From UBA1738 sp045580145 (lineage in GTDB: Bacteria; Bacillota; Clostridia; UBA1381), in assembly GCA_045580145.1 (NCBI GenBank), contig JAZNNI010000019.1:1-51328 (forward strand): a stretch of DNA of 51,328 nucleotides, read 5' to 3'. Every line of letters begins with the position of its first letter. Position 1 is the first letter of the stretch. This document shows positions 1-9,184 of this stretch, one piece after another. The translations under genes and the position numbers were made by a program. The notes below the pieces were generated by a model. The model was not told where the DNA came from. It did not search any database and saw only the letters and a program-made list of their open reading frames with translations.

Positions 1-2096
1 AGGAATGGGTTGTCCTTTTAGATGCTTCTAAGGCGAAAAAGGATGACAAAATTGTAAATGTTATTCTGGAAAACGGTGGTGCGGTTGAGATAAACCGACT
101 GATGGGATTTTTTGAGGGAAATATAAAAAATCTTATTTCAAAGCTTGAAAAAAACGGCACAATAAAAATTGAATTTCGCGACAGTAGGCAGATTAAGGAT
201 AAAACTGTGCGTGTGGCGGAGCCTATCATAGAAAATGAAGAAATCCCCGACGTAGTTGCTGCCTTAGAAAAAAGTAATGCCTTTGTTCAGGCAAAGATGC
301 TTGAAATTTTAGCACAAAGCGGAAGACTATCGCTTTCAGATATGATACACTTTTCAAACGGGTCATATAATGCAATCCGTGCATTAGAGAAAAAGGGCTA
401 TATAACTGCATTTGATGTGACGGTTATGAGGGAGATTGAAAGTGAAGAAACAACCATTTCCGAAAAACCTGAGCTTACCAACGAACAAAAGGATGTTTTG
501 AAAACTCTTTTTGATGAAATGGAAAAGGGGGAATATAAACCCTATCTTCTACACGGCGTGACAGGGAGCGGCAAAACGGAAGTATATATGCGCCTTATTG
601 AGAAAACAATGCTATCCGGAAAGAGTGCAATCGTTTTAGTGCCGGAAATCTCGCTTACTCCGCAGATGGTGTCGAGGTTTAAGGGTAGGTTTGGCAAACG
701 TGTTGCGATTATTCACAGCGGACTTTCGCTTGGTGAAAAGTATGACCAATGGAAAAAAATAAGAAACGGCGAAGCTGATATTGTTGTGGGCGCAAGGTCT
801 GCAATTTTTGCACCTCTTGATAATATAGGTGCGATAATTGTTGACGAAGAACACGAGCAGACCTATAAGTCGGAAATGTCGCCGAGATATAACACGCATG
901 ATGTTGCGGTTTTCCGTGCCAAACAATATGGTGCACTTTTGGTTTTCGCATCTGCAACACCGCTTGTGACCAGCTATTATAAGGCAAAAACGGGAGAATA
1001 TACTCTGCTTGAAATGAAGAAAAGAGTAAATAACAATGCCATGCCGGAGGTTTATACTGTTGACCTTCGGGAAGAATTGGAAAATGGAAACAAATCGGTT
1101 ATAAGCGGACTTTTAAAAAGTGAGATTGAAGAAAATCTAAAAAAAGGCGAGCAGACAATACTATTTTTAAATAGACGTGGCTTTTCAACCTTTGTTTCCT
1201 GCAGAAAATGTGGGTTTGTGGCAGAATGTCCGAATTGCAGTATTTCTATGAAATATCATAAATTTGATAATACTCTAAGGTGTCATTATTGCGGACACAC
1301 GATAAAAAATTATACATCCTGCCCTTGCTGCTCAAGTAAATATATCCGTTACTTCGGCGGCGGTACGCAGAAGGTTGAGGAGGAAATAAAAAAGCTTTTT
1401 CCGGATGCGACAACAATCCGTATGGATGTTGACACAACAGGGAAAAAACACGCTCACGAGCAAATTTTGAAGAAATTTGAAGATGAAAAGATTGACATAT
1501 TGATAGGAACGCAGATGGTTACAAAGGGACTTGATTTTCCAAATGTTACGCTTGTCGGAGTAATTTCTGCGGATACTATTTTGAATATAGATGATTACAG
1601 GTCACAGGAGCGCACCTTCTCGAGCCTAGAACAGGTTACAGGAAGAGCGGGCAGAAGTGATAAAAAGGGAAGAAGCATAATTCAGACCTATAGTCCTGAT
1701 AATAGGGCAATTACGCTTATGAAGGAGCATAATTATAACGGATTTTATCGCGAGGAAATTGCGATAAGGAAGGCTATGTGGTATCCACCATTTTGTGAGC
1801 TTGTATCTGTAATATTTTCGGGAAACAATGAGAATATTACAGCACAATGTGCAAGGTTTTTTGCACGAAATCTTGCAGAAATGAAGGAAATAGCTCAAAA
1901 AACACAAGTCTTAGGACCTATCCCTGCATATGTATCCAAGGTTAAAAACAAATATATTTACAGGATGATTATAAAATGTGAAAATTCAGGTGGGATAAAA
2001 AAGTTCCTTTTAGCTGCACAGGATGAGTGCAGAAAAAATGCAAATTACGAAAATATCACAATAGTTATAGATAAAAATCCAAATAATATGGGGTGA
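1..2096 (+). CDS. priA: Primosomal protein N' (PriA helicase), 5'-truncated by window edge
   Basis: PriA is the replication-restart helicase that reloads the replisome at stalled forks. The frame is open to the first base, so the first ATG at 102 is internal. About 697 residues are visible against roughly 800 in the family, so much of the N-terminal DNA-binding domain lies outside. Counting from base 3, the Walker A motif GVTGSGKT is near residue 185, the DEEH box near 281 and the motif VI QVTGRAGR late in the helicase core. A cysteine-rich zinc region (CRKC, CPNC, CHYC, CPCC) lies near residues 400-444. The gene ends four bases before def, and priA-def-fmt is a conserved Firmicutes order. 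The identification is secure; only the missing start is uncertain. Confidence 0.97.
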   Translation, partial: EWVVLLDASKAKKDDKIVNVILENGGAVEINRLMGFFEGNIKNLISKLEKNGTIKIEFRDSRQIKDKTVRVAEPIIENEEIPDVVAALEKSNAFVQAKMLEILAQSGRLSLSDMIHFSNGSYNAIRALEKKGYITAFDVTVMREIESEETTISEKPELTNEQKDVLKTLFDEMEKGEYKPYLLHGVTGSGKTEVYMRLIEKTMLSGKSAIVLVPEISLTPQMVSRFKGRFGKRVAIIHSGLSLGEKYDQWKKIRNGEADIVVGARSAIFAPLDNIGAIIVDEEHEQTYKSEMSPRYNTHDVAVFRAKQYGALLVFASATPLVTSYYKAKTGEYTLLEMKKRVNNNAMPEVYTVDLREELENGNKSVISGLLKSEIEENLKKGEQTILFLNRRGFSTFVSCRKCGFVAECPNCSISMKYHKFDNTLRCHYCGHTIKNYTSCPCCSSKYIRYFGGGTQKVEEEIKKLFPDATTIRMDVDTTGKKHAHEQILKKFEDEKIDILIGTQMVTKGLDFPNVTLVGVISADTILNIDDYRSQERTFSSLEQVTGRAGRSDKKGRSIIQTYSPDNRAITLMKEHNYNGFYREEIAIRKAMWYPPFCELVSVIFSGNNENITAQCARFFARNLAEMKEIAQKTQVLGPIPAYVSKVKNKYIYRMIIKCENSGGIKKFLLAAQDECRKNANYENITIVIDKNPNNMG

Positions 2097-2100
2097 AAAA

Positions 2101-2553
2101 ATGGCTTTAAGAGAAATAAGAAAAAAAGGCGATGAAATTCTTTATAAAAAGTGTAAAGAAGTGAAAAATTTTGATGAAAAGCTTGCGATTTTGCTTGATG
2201 ATATGTATGAAACTATGCAGAAATGTGATGGTGTCGGACTTGCGGCACCGCAGGTTGGAATATTGAAAAGAGTAGTGGTAATAGATATCGGTGAGGGGAA
2301 AATAGAGCTTGTAAACCCTAAAATTATAAAGCAGGAAGGCACGCAAGTGGGGCAGGAAGGATGCCTTAGCGTTCCGGGAGTTTGGGGAGATGTTGAAAGA
2401 CCGAACGAAGTAACGGTTGAGGCTTATGACAGAAATGGTAATAAGTTCGAGATTTCGGGAACAGAGCTTTTGGCACGTGCATTCTGCCATGAACTCGACC
2501 ACTTAGAAGGCGAGCTTTTCTTGGATAAGGCAACTAAAATAGAGGGAAATTAA
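2101..2553 (+). CDS. def: Peptide deformylase
   Basis: This 150-residue metalloenzyme removes the formyl group from the N-terminal methionine of new proteins. All three family motifs are present: GVGLAAPQVG, QEGCLSVPG and HELDH. The Cys of EGCLS and the two His of HELDH are the metal ligands, and the Glu usual in HExDH is present. The ATG at 2101 follows GGGGTGA at close spacing, just after the priA stop. The gene is two bases upstream of fmt, which performs the opposite reaction on initiator tRNA, so the two steps of the formyl-methionine cycle are co-transcribed. Length and motifs fit a small type I deformylase. Confidence 0.97.
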   Translation: MALREIRKKGDEILYKKCKEVKNFDEKLAILLDDMYETMQKCDGVGLAAPQVGILKRVVVIDIGEGKIELVNPKIIKQEGTQVGQEGCLSVPGVWGDVERPNEVTVEAYDRNGNKFEISGTELLARAFCHELDHLEGELFLDKATKIEGN

Positions 2554-2555
2554 CT

Positions 2556-3479
2556 ATGAAGGTTTTATTTATGGGAACACCCGATATTGCGGCAAGCTGT
2601 CTTTTAGCACTCGCTGAATCGGGGATAGAAGTTGTTGGGGTGGTAAGTCAGCCGGATAAGCCGAAGGGCAGAGGCCATAAGCTTCAAAAGACCGATGTGA
2701 AAATTGCGGCAGAGGAGCTTAATATACCTGTGTTTCAGCCTGAAAGTCTTAAAAATGGCGAGCTTTTACCTGTTTTGGATGAACTTAAGCCCGATATAAT
2801 TGCAGTTGTGGCCTATGGAAAGATTTTGCCGAAATATATTATTGATTATCCAAAGCACGGATGCATTAATATGCACGCATCTTTATTGCCAAAGCTAAGA
2901 GGTGCAGCGCCTATTCAATGGGCAGTTATAAACGGCGAAAAGAAAACCGGAGCGACGACAATGCTTATGGATGAGGGACTTGATACAGGCGATATGCTTT
3001 TAAAAGAGGAACTTGAAATAGGCGAATATGAAACATCGGAAGAACTTTTTGCGCGTATGGCAGAGCTTGGCGGGAGATTGCTTGTTAAGACGATAAAAGA
3101 AATTAGGGACATAAAACCTGTACCGCAAATTGATGAAAATCATACCTATGCGCCAATGATAAAAAAGGAAATGGCACATATCGATTGGTCAAAGACTACC
3201 GACGAAATTTCAAAGCTTATATGCGGAATGAACAGCTGGCCAATGGCATATTCAATCTATAACGGAGAGCCGGTAAAGATTGTAGCTGCAAGAAAAGGCG
3301 ATAGGGTAAGCGGTGAAAATGGTGAAATAATCGGGTATGAAAAGGATAAGGGTCTTAGAGTTAAAACATCCGATGGCTCTATATATATCCTTACGGCACA
3401 GTTTGCGGGAAGCAAACGAATGGGTATAGATGAATATTTAAGGGGACACAAAATAGAATACGGAACAATTTTGGAATAA
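2556..3479 (+). CDS. fmt: Methionyl-tRNA formyltransferase
   Basis: Fmt transfers a formyl group from 10-formyl-tetrahydrofolate to initiator Met-tRNA. The 307-residue length is typical. The N-terminal Rossmann-like domain opens with MGTPDIAAS. The folate-site signature HASLLPKLRGAAPIQ is followed by DEGLDTGDML. The C-terminal OB-fold domain, from about residue 205, ends with the expected GSKRMGIDEYLRG region. The ATG at 2556 has AGAGGGA nine bases upstream. It sits two bases after def and 12 before the next gene, so it is clearly part of the same transcript. Confidence 0.97.
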   Translation: MKVLFMGTPDIAASCLLALAESGIEVVGVVSQPDKPKGRGHKLQKTDVKIAAEELNIPVFQPESLKNGELLPVLDELKPDIIAVVAYGKILPKYIIDYPKHGCINMHASLLPKLRGAAPIQWAVINGEKKTGATTMLMDEGLDTGDMLLKEELEIGEYETSEELFARMAELGGRLLVKTIKEIRDIKPVPQIDENHTYAPMIKKEMAHIDWSKTTDEISKLICGMNSWPMAYSIYNGEPVKIVAARKGDRVSGENGEIIGYEKDKGLRVKTSDGSIYILTAQFAGSKRMGIDEYLRGHKIEYGTILE

Positions 3480-3491
3480 GGAGATAAAAAT

Positions 3492-4178
3492 ATGTTATTT
3501 TATGATTCAACCTATATATTGGTTATACTCGGATTTCTGCTTGCAACACTTGCATCAACAGGTGTGCAGAGTGCATTTCGCAAATATTCTGAGGTAAGAA
3601 GCTATCGTCATTATACAGGACTTGATGCAGCACGAAAAATTCTTGATGATAACGGTCTTTATAATATTCGTGTTGAGCATACAATTGGAAATCTTACTGA
3701 CCACTATGACCCGACAGCAAATGTAATCAGATTATCTGATGCGACATATGCATCGGACTCTGTTGCGGCAATCGGAGTTGCGGCACACGAAGCGGGACAC
3801 GCCGTTCAGCACGCAGTGGGATATGCACCTATAAAGATAAGAAATGCAATAGTACCTGCAGTAAATATTTGCTCAAGACTTTCTATGCCACTTTTTATAT
3901 TAGGACTTTTGCTGGGTGCTACAGGTCTTGCAAATGTAGGGATTTTCCTTTTCAGCTTTGCGCTTATTTTCCAGCTTGTAACACTTCCTGTGGAATTTGA
4001 TGCAAGCCGCAGAGCAATCAAGATACTTGATTCGAGTATGATGCTGGATGAACAGGAGTTAAGGGGTGCGAAAAAAGTTTTAAGAGCAGCGGCTATGACA
4101 TATGTTGCTGCAGTTTTGGCATCAGCACTTCAGCTTTTGAGACTTATACTATTAAACAATTCAAGAAGAAGAGACTAA
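3492..4178 (+). CDS. YugP-like membrane zinc metallopeptidase
   Basis: This 228-residue protein belongs to the neutral zinc metallopeptidase family typified by B. subtilis YugP. It carries AAHEAGHAVQHA, an HExxH motif, near residue 98. It has an N-terminal hydrophobic segment (about 3-22), two more in the middle (about 130-165) and one near the C-terminus (about 195-215), so it should be a membrane protein. Its substrate is not known. AAGGAGA lies seven bases before the ATG. Genes of this family often sit between fmt and rsmB in Clostridia, as here, which suggests co-expression with translation genes rather than a known shared pathway. Confidence 0.88.
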   Translation: MLFYDSTYILVILGFLLATLASTGVQSAFRKYSEVRSYRHYTGLDAARKILDDNGLYNIRVEHTIGNLTDHYDPTANVIRLSDATYASDSVAAIGVAAHEAGHAVQHAVGYAPIKIRNAIVPAVNICSRLSMPLFILGLLLGATGLANVGIFLFSFALIFQLVTLPVEFDASRRAIKILDSSMMLDEQELRGAKKVLRAAAMTYVAAVLASALQLLRLILLNNSRRRD

Positions 4179-4214
4179 AAGATATTTTAAATTGGTCGCA
4201 GAGGGAAATGGATT

Positions 4215-5495
4215 ATGGCAAATGCAAGAGAAAAAGCGCTTTTGACGCTTTACGAAATTGAATATAACGGTGCATACTCCAATATGGCACTAAAGGATGC
4301 GCTTGCCATAAACGATAGTAGCCTTGATAAAGCCTTTATCACAAGTCTGGTTTACGGGGTTGTAAGAAGAAAACTGACGCTTGATTATATTATTTCAAGA
4401 TATTCAAAAATAAAGATAAAGAAGATGTCAAAGTTTGTCATACTTCTTTTGAGGATGGGAGTTTATCAGATTTATTTTATGAATAAGGTCCCTGAATCTG
4501 CAGCGGTAAACGAAAGCGTAAAGCTTGCAAAGAAGTATTGCGGGAAGTCGGCAGGTTTTGTAAATGGAATACTTCACTCAGTTTTACGTGGACGTGAAAG
4601 CCTTGAATATCCAGAGGATAAGGTGGAGTTTTTGTCCGTTAAATATTCCTTCCCTGAGGAAATAGTTAAGGAATTTCTTGATTATGATTTTTGCGAGGAG
4701 CTTTTGGAGGCACTAAATGTTGAGCCTCGCACTACAATCCGTATAAACAGGCTGAAAGGTAAGGATTTAGATATTGAAAATACCTCTTTGGAAAAATCAC
4801 CTCTGTATGAATATGCAAGGGTTACATCGGGATTTGATGTGGCAAGTTCAAAGGAGTATAGGGAAGGAAAATTCATTGCACAGGATATTGCGGCAATGAT
4901 GGCGGTTGAGGCGCTTTCTCTGAAAAAAGGGCAGACAACTATTGATGTGTGCGCAGCGCCAGGCGGAAAAACAACGCATATGGCGGAGCTTATGGAAAAC
5001 GCGGGAAGTATTACTGCATTTGACATTCATCCGCACAAGGTGGAGATTATCAGGAAAAATGCCAAGCGAATGGGGATTGATATAATAGATGCCCAAACGT
5101 TTGATGCATCACAAATAAAGGAAGAACTAATCGGAACAGCCGACAAGGTCTTAGCGGATGTTCCCTGCTCGGGGCTTGGAATAATAAGAAGAAAGCCGGA
5201 CATAAAATGGAATAAGGAAGACATATCGGAGCTTCCAATACTTCAGTACAGAATTTTAGAAAATGCCGCAAGGTACTTAAAGCCGGGCGGTGAGCTTGTT
5301 TACAGTACCTGTACTTTAAATAAGAGAGAAAATGAAGATGTAGTATGTGAGTTCGTAAAGGCGAACAGGGAATATGAATTTGTAAAAATAGAACTTCCCG
5401 GACCGCTCGCAAGGGAAAACAGCGGGTATATTACACTTTATCCGAATATAGATAATACAGACGGATTTTTCATATCCAAGATAAAAAGGGTGTAG
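4215..5495 (+). CDS. rsmB: 16S rRNA m5C967 methyltransferase RsmB
   Basis: RsmB methylates C967 of 16S rRNA using S-adenosylmethionine. The 426-residue protein has an N-terminal NusB-like RNA-binding domain (about 1-130) and a C-terminal methyltransferase domain. The SAM-binding motif CAAPGGKTTHMAE begins near residue 246. Both catalytic cysteines of m5C methyltransferases are present: C318 in DVPCSGLG and C366 in YSTCTLN. The ATG at 4215 follows GAGGGAA at seven bases. Three bases separate it from rlmN, another rRNA methylase, so the two modifications are likely co-expressed. Confidence 0.96.
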   Translation: MANAREKALLTLYEIEYNGAYSNMALKDALAINDSSLDKAFITSLVYGVVRRKLTLDYIISRYSKIKIKKMSKFVILLLRMGVYQIYFMNKVPESAAVNESVKLAKKYCGKSAGFVNGILHSVLRGRESLEYPEDKVEFLSVKYSFPEEIVKEFLDYDFCEELLEALNVEPRTTIRINRLKGKDLDIENTSLEKSPLYEYARVTSGFDVASSKEYREGKFIAQDIAAMMAVEALSLKKGQTTIDVCAAPGGKTTHMAELMENAGSITAFDIHPHKVEIIRKNAKRMGIDIIDAQTFDASQIKEELIGTADKVLADVPCSGLGIIRRKPDIKWNKEDISELPILQYRILENAARYLKPGGELVYSTCTLNKRENEDVVCEFVKANREYEFVKIELPGPLARENSGYITLYPNIDNTDGFFISKIKRV

Positions 5496-5498
5496 GCT

Positions 5499-6518
5499 AT
5501 GATTGATTTAAAGGACTTTGAATTTGATGAACTGGCAGAATATTTAAAAGAAATCGGTGAGCCTAAGTTTCGTGCAAAGCAGATTTTTGCTTGGCTTCAT
5601 AAGGGTGTGGAGAGTTTCGACGAGATGACAAACCTGTCAAAACAAACACGCGAAAAGCTTTCCAGAGAATGCTTTGTATCAACATTAAAAATAAGAGAAA
5701 AATATGTCTCAAAAATTGATAAGACTACAAAATATCTGTTTGAGCTTCCTGATGGGAATTGTATTGAAAGTGTTGTTATGTACTATAAGCACGGAATTTC
5801 AATCTGTATTTCCTCGCAGGTAGGCTGTAGAATGGGATGTAACTTTTGTGCTTCTACAATAGGCGGGCTTTACAGAAGTCTTACGTCGGGAGAAATTTTA
5901 AATCAGGTGATTTTTGCACAAAAGGATATAGGCGAGCGGATAAGCAATATAGTTATGATGGGAATAGGCGAGCCGCTTGACAATTTTGATAATGTGATAA
6001 AGTTTCTAAGGAATGTAAATCATCCCGACGGGATTAACATTGGATACAGGCATATTTCACTTTCAACCTGTGGCTTAGTTCCGAGAATTTACGATTTGGC
6101 AAAGGAAAATATGCCGATAACACTTTCCATATCCCTTCACGCGCCAAATAATGAAATCAGAAACTCCATTATGCCGGTGAATAAGAAGTATCCTATTGAC
6201 GACCTTATAAAAGCCTGCAAAGGCTATATAAATACAACAACAAGGAGAATAAGCTTTGAATACTCCTTGATAAGTGGAGTAAATGACTCGATAGAAAATG
6301 CAGATGAGCTGGCAAGGCTTTTAAAGGGTATACTTTGTCACGTGAATTTAATTCCCGTAAATAAAATAGAGGAAAGGGATTACCATAAAGGTGATAAAAA
6401 GCAGATAAAAGCATTTTGCGACAGGCTAATATCAAAGGGGATTAACGCAACGGTAAGACGTGAGCTTGGAAGTGACATACAGGCTTCCTGCGGACAATTA
6501 AGGAAGAAAATGCTATAA
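5499..6518 (+). CDS. rlmN: Dual-specificity 23S rRNA/tRNA A2503/A37 methyltransferase RlmN
   Basis: RlmN is a radical-SAM enzyme that methylates C2 of A2503 in 23S rRNA and A37 in some tRNAs. The [4Fe-4S] motif CRMGCNFC is at C110, C114 and C117. The C-terminal cysteine that forms the methylated intermediate is C331, eight residues before the end. Related motifs such as GIGEPLDNFDNV and SLSTCGLVP are intact. At 339 residues it has normal family length. Nothing suggests the Cfr resistance paralogue, because the flanking genes are core and the sequence is in the usual rsmB-rlmN-prpC order. Confidence 0.96.
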   Translation: MIDLKDFEFDELAEYLKEIGEPKFRAKQIFAWLHKGVESFDEMTNLSKQTREKLSRECFVSTLKIREKYVSKIDKTTKYLFELPDGNCIESVVMYYKHGISICISSQVGCRMGCNFCASTIGGLYRSLTSGEILNQVIFAQKDIGERISNIVMMGIGEPLDNFDNVIKFLRNVNHPDGINIGYRHISLSTCGLVPRIYDLAKENMPITLSISLHAPNNEIRNSIMPVNKKYPIDDLIKACKGYINTTTRRISFEYSLISGVNDSIENADELARLLKGILCHVNLIPVNKIEERDYHKGDKKQIKAFCDRLISKGINATVRRELGSDIQASCGQLRKKML

Positions 6519-6542
6519 AAGTCAAAGAGATGAGGTGATTTT

Positions 6543-7268
6543 ATGAGAATGGGTGCATACTCCGATATCGGACGTGTGCGAAAAATTAATGAAGACAGTT
6601 ACTTTTCGTACAGGAATGAAAATCTTATCGGCGGAATGGTTGCTGACGGAATGGGTGGCTATAAAGCTGGTGAGGTTGCGAGCAAAATGACAACCATGAT
6701 AGTAAAGGACCACATTATACGTAAGTTTGACCCGAGTATGGACTATGTCGAGCTTGCTGAAATGATACGCAGGGCTTTTATTGAGGCAAACAGTGAAATT
6801 TTTGAATATGCCCGCCATCACGAAGAGGCACAAGGGATGGGAACAACCGCCTCGATGGCATTTGTATATAAAAACAAGCTGATTGTAGTACACGTCGGTG
6901 ATAGTAGAGTTTATACGGTTACCGAGGGGAATATAAAACAAATAACGACAGACCACTCTTTAGTTCAGGAGCTTCTAAGCAGGGGAAGAATAACGAGTGA
7001 CGATGCAAAAAACCACCCGCAGAAAAATGTTATAACCCGTGCCATAGGAACAGAGCCTTCGATAAAGGTGGATGTTAGCATACAGGATTATAGTGGTGAA
7101 ACTGTATGCATAAGCTCGGATGGGCTTACAAATCTTGTAAGTGACGTGCAGATTAAAGACATAATAAATGGAAATGACGATCTGCAGGAGGCCGCTGAGG
7201 CACTTGTTGCTTTTGCTAATAAAAAGGGCGGTATGGACAATATAACCTGTCTCGTGTTTGACATATGA
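6543..7268 (+). CDS. prpC: PP2C-type Ser/Thr protein phosphatase (PrpC/Stp)
   Basis: This 241-residue metal-dependent phosphatase should reverse phosphorylation by the kinase encoded next to it. PP2C metal-binding motifs are visible: ADGMGGYKAGEVAS near residue 34, HVGDSRVY near residue 118, SSDGLTNLV and the late GGMDNITCLVF. The N-terminal GRVRKINEDSY motif is also typical. There is no membrane segment, so it is cytosolic. GAGGTGA precedes the ATG by five bases. It lies 24 bases after rlmN and abuts prkC, the conserved phosphatase-kinase pair of Firmicutes. Confidence 0.95.
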   Translation: MRMGAYSDIGRVRKINEDSYFSYRNENLIGGMVADGMGGYKAGEVASKMTTMIVKDHIIRKFDPSMDYVELAEMIRRAFIEANSEIFEYARHHEEAQGMGTTASMAFVYKNKLIVVHVGDSRVYTVTEGNIKQITTDHSLVQELLSRGRITSDDAKNHPQKNVITRAIGTEPSIKVDVSIQDYSGETVCISSDGLTNLVSDVQIKDIINGNDDLQEAAEALVAFANKKGGMDNITCLVFDI

Positions 7269-7282
7269 AAGGAGATTTCTCA

Positions 7283-9181
7283 ATGAACTCGGATTATTTA
7301 GTGGGTAAATTTATTGGAAATAACAGATATGAAATTGTTGAAAAAATAGGAACTGGCGGAATGGCAACGGTTTATAAGGCAAAATGTCACGTACTAAACC
7401 GATTTGTAGCGATAAAGGTTTTAAAAGACTCTTTAAAGTTCGACACCGAGGTTGTAAAGAAATTCAATACTGAGTCCCGTGCTGCAGCACGTCTTTCTCA
7501 TCCAAATATTGTTCAGGTATATGACGTAGGTGAAAGTGATGGGCTTGACTATATTGTAATGGAATATGTAGACGGAATAACCCTTAAAGAATACATACAA
7601 AAAAAAGGACGTCTTTTGTGGAAAGAGGCGTGTGATTTTGCGGCACAAATAGGCAGAGCGATTGATTGTGCACATACGAACAATATTATTCACCGCGATA
7701 TTAAGCCGCATAATGTACTTATGGCAAAGGATGGGATATTAAAGGTTGCGGATTTTGGAATTGCACAGGCTACAACAAGCGAAACCTTGGTGGCAGGAAG
7801 CTCAGGAATGGGGTCGGTCCACTATATTTCGCCAGAACAGGCACGCGGCGGGTTTACCAATGAACGCAGTGATATTTATTCACTCGGTGTTGTTCTTTAT
7901 GAGATGCTCGCAGGCGAAGTTCCTTTCGACGGAGCAAACCCTGTTGCCATAGCAATTATGAAGCTGGAGCAGGAGGCTAAGGATTGCCGGATAGTAAATC
8001 CTGACATTCCAGATATTGTTGCAAAGATAGTAATGAAGGCTATATCCAAAGAGCAGCACGCGCGCTATCAATCAGCATCGCAAATGGTAAGTGACCTTGA
8101 ACTTGTGGCAGGAACAAGCTCGAAGGAAATAAATGATGAGACTGAAAGGTTTAATACAAAAAGGATTGATGATGATATGACCCGCGAGGAATATGCAACA
8201 AGAAGAAATGAGAAAAATAAAAAAAGAAAGCAAAAACAAAGGATAAAGCTGATTATATTAGGTGTTGTAGCTGTAGCTTTGATTGGTCTGATAACATTTT
8301 TTGCGACAAATGGCGGACGTCAGGAATATATTGTTCCGGACCTTGCCAATAAGACTATTGAGGAAGCAAAAGTGATGCTTGAAGAAGCAAATCTGAGACT
8401 TAATGAAAATATAGAGTATGAGGTTTCAGAGGACGTGGAAAAAGGGCTTATTATAAGGCAGGCTCCGGGATTTAACCAATACGTAAAGAAAAACAGAAAG
8501 ATAACAATAACTGTCAGCTCAGGGCTTACAGATGGCGAATTTGTTATGGTGCCGGATGTTGAAAACTATACTTATGAAGATGCAAAAAAACGTCTTGAGG
8601 AAGCAGGTCTTAAGTGTAATAAGATTGAGGAGTATAGTGAAACAATCGAGGTTGGTCGTGTAATAAGACAATCCCCGAAAAAGGGACTTAAGGTCAGCGA
8701 CGATTTTGAGGTTACACTGTATGTGAGCGCTGAAGCAAAGTCAAAGGTGCCGAAGGTTACAGGTTATACAGAAGAGCAGGCAAGAGCACTTTTAGAGCAG
8801 GCAGGTCTGTCACTTGGAACTGTGCAGCTTAAAGAAAGCGAGCTTCCGGAGGGGACGATAATCGAGCAAAATCCGCTTGCAGGAACTGAGGTAGAAAAGG
8901 ACAGCAAGGTTGATGTTTTCTTAAGTAAGGGCAAAGAGACAGTTCCTTCTCCTACGCCTGAAAGTGGTATGAAGAAAAAAATCCTTACCATAACAATTCC
9001 GGAAAACTCACCAGACACTGTGCATATTAAAGCAGTAGCCAATGGCAAGGAAATTTACAATAAGACACATAAAAAGTCTGAAGGAACAGTTGATATTCCT
9101 GTTCAGGCATCAAGGGATGCGAGTGTGCAGGTGTATATAGATGGTAACTTAGTAGCAGATAAAATAATTCAGTTTGAGTGA
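7283..9181 (+). CDS. prkC: PASTA-domain Ser/Thr protein kinase PrkC
   Basis: This membrane kinase senses peptidoglycan fragments through outside PASTA domains and phosphorylates cytosolic targets. An ATG at 7265 overlaps the phosphatase stop, but AAAGGAG at 7268-7274 fits the ATG at 7283, which I chose. The kinase domain (about 10-275) has GTGGMATVYKA, VAIKVLK, HRDIKPHN and ADFGIAQA. A basic stretch precedes one membrane helix near residues 322-342. Three PASTA repeats follow, about 350-414, 422-486 and 488-550. A further extracellular domain of about 80 residues (551-632) with no PASTA signature ends the protein; I do not recognise it. It precedes rsgA by three bases. Confidence 0.96.
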   Translation: MNSDYLVGKFIGNNRYEIVEKIGTGGMATVYKAKCHVLNRFVAIKVLKDSLKFDTEVVKKFNTESRAAARLSHPNIVQVYDVGESDGLDYIVMEYVDGITLKEYIQKKGRLLWKEACDFAAQIGRAIDCAHTNNIIHRDIKPHNVLMAKDGILKVADFGIAQATTSETLVAGSSGMGSVHYISPEQARGGFTNERSDIYSLGVVLYEMLAGEVPFDGANPVAIAIMKLEQEAKDCRIVNPDIPDIVAKIVMKAISKEQHARYQSASQMVSDLELVAGTSSKEINDETERFNTKRIDDDMTREEYATRRNEKNKKRKQKQRIKLIILGVVAVALIGLITFFATNGGRQEYIVPDLANKTIEEAKVMLEEANLRLNENIEYEVSEDVEKGLIIRQAPGFNQYVKKNRKITITVSSGLTDGEFVMVPDVENYTYEDAKKRLEEAGLKCNKIEEYSETIEVGRVIRQSPKKGLKVSDDFEVTLYVSAEAKSKVPKVTGYTEEQARALLEQAGLSLGTVQLKESELPEGTIIEQNPLAGTEVEKDSKVDVFLSKGKETVPSPTPESGMKKKILTITIPENSPDTVHIKAVANGKEIYNKTHKKSEGTVDIPVQASRDASVQVYIDGNLVADKIIQFE

Positions 9182-9184
9182 TTT

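Noticed and set aside
5499..6518. Cfr-type rRNA methylase (antibiotic resistance)
   Set aside because: Core-gene context and motifs fit housekeeping rlmN.
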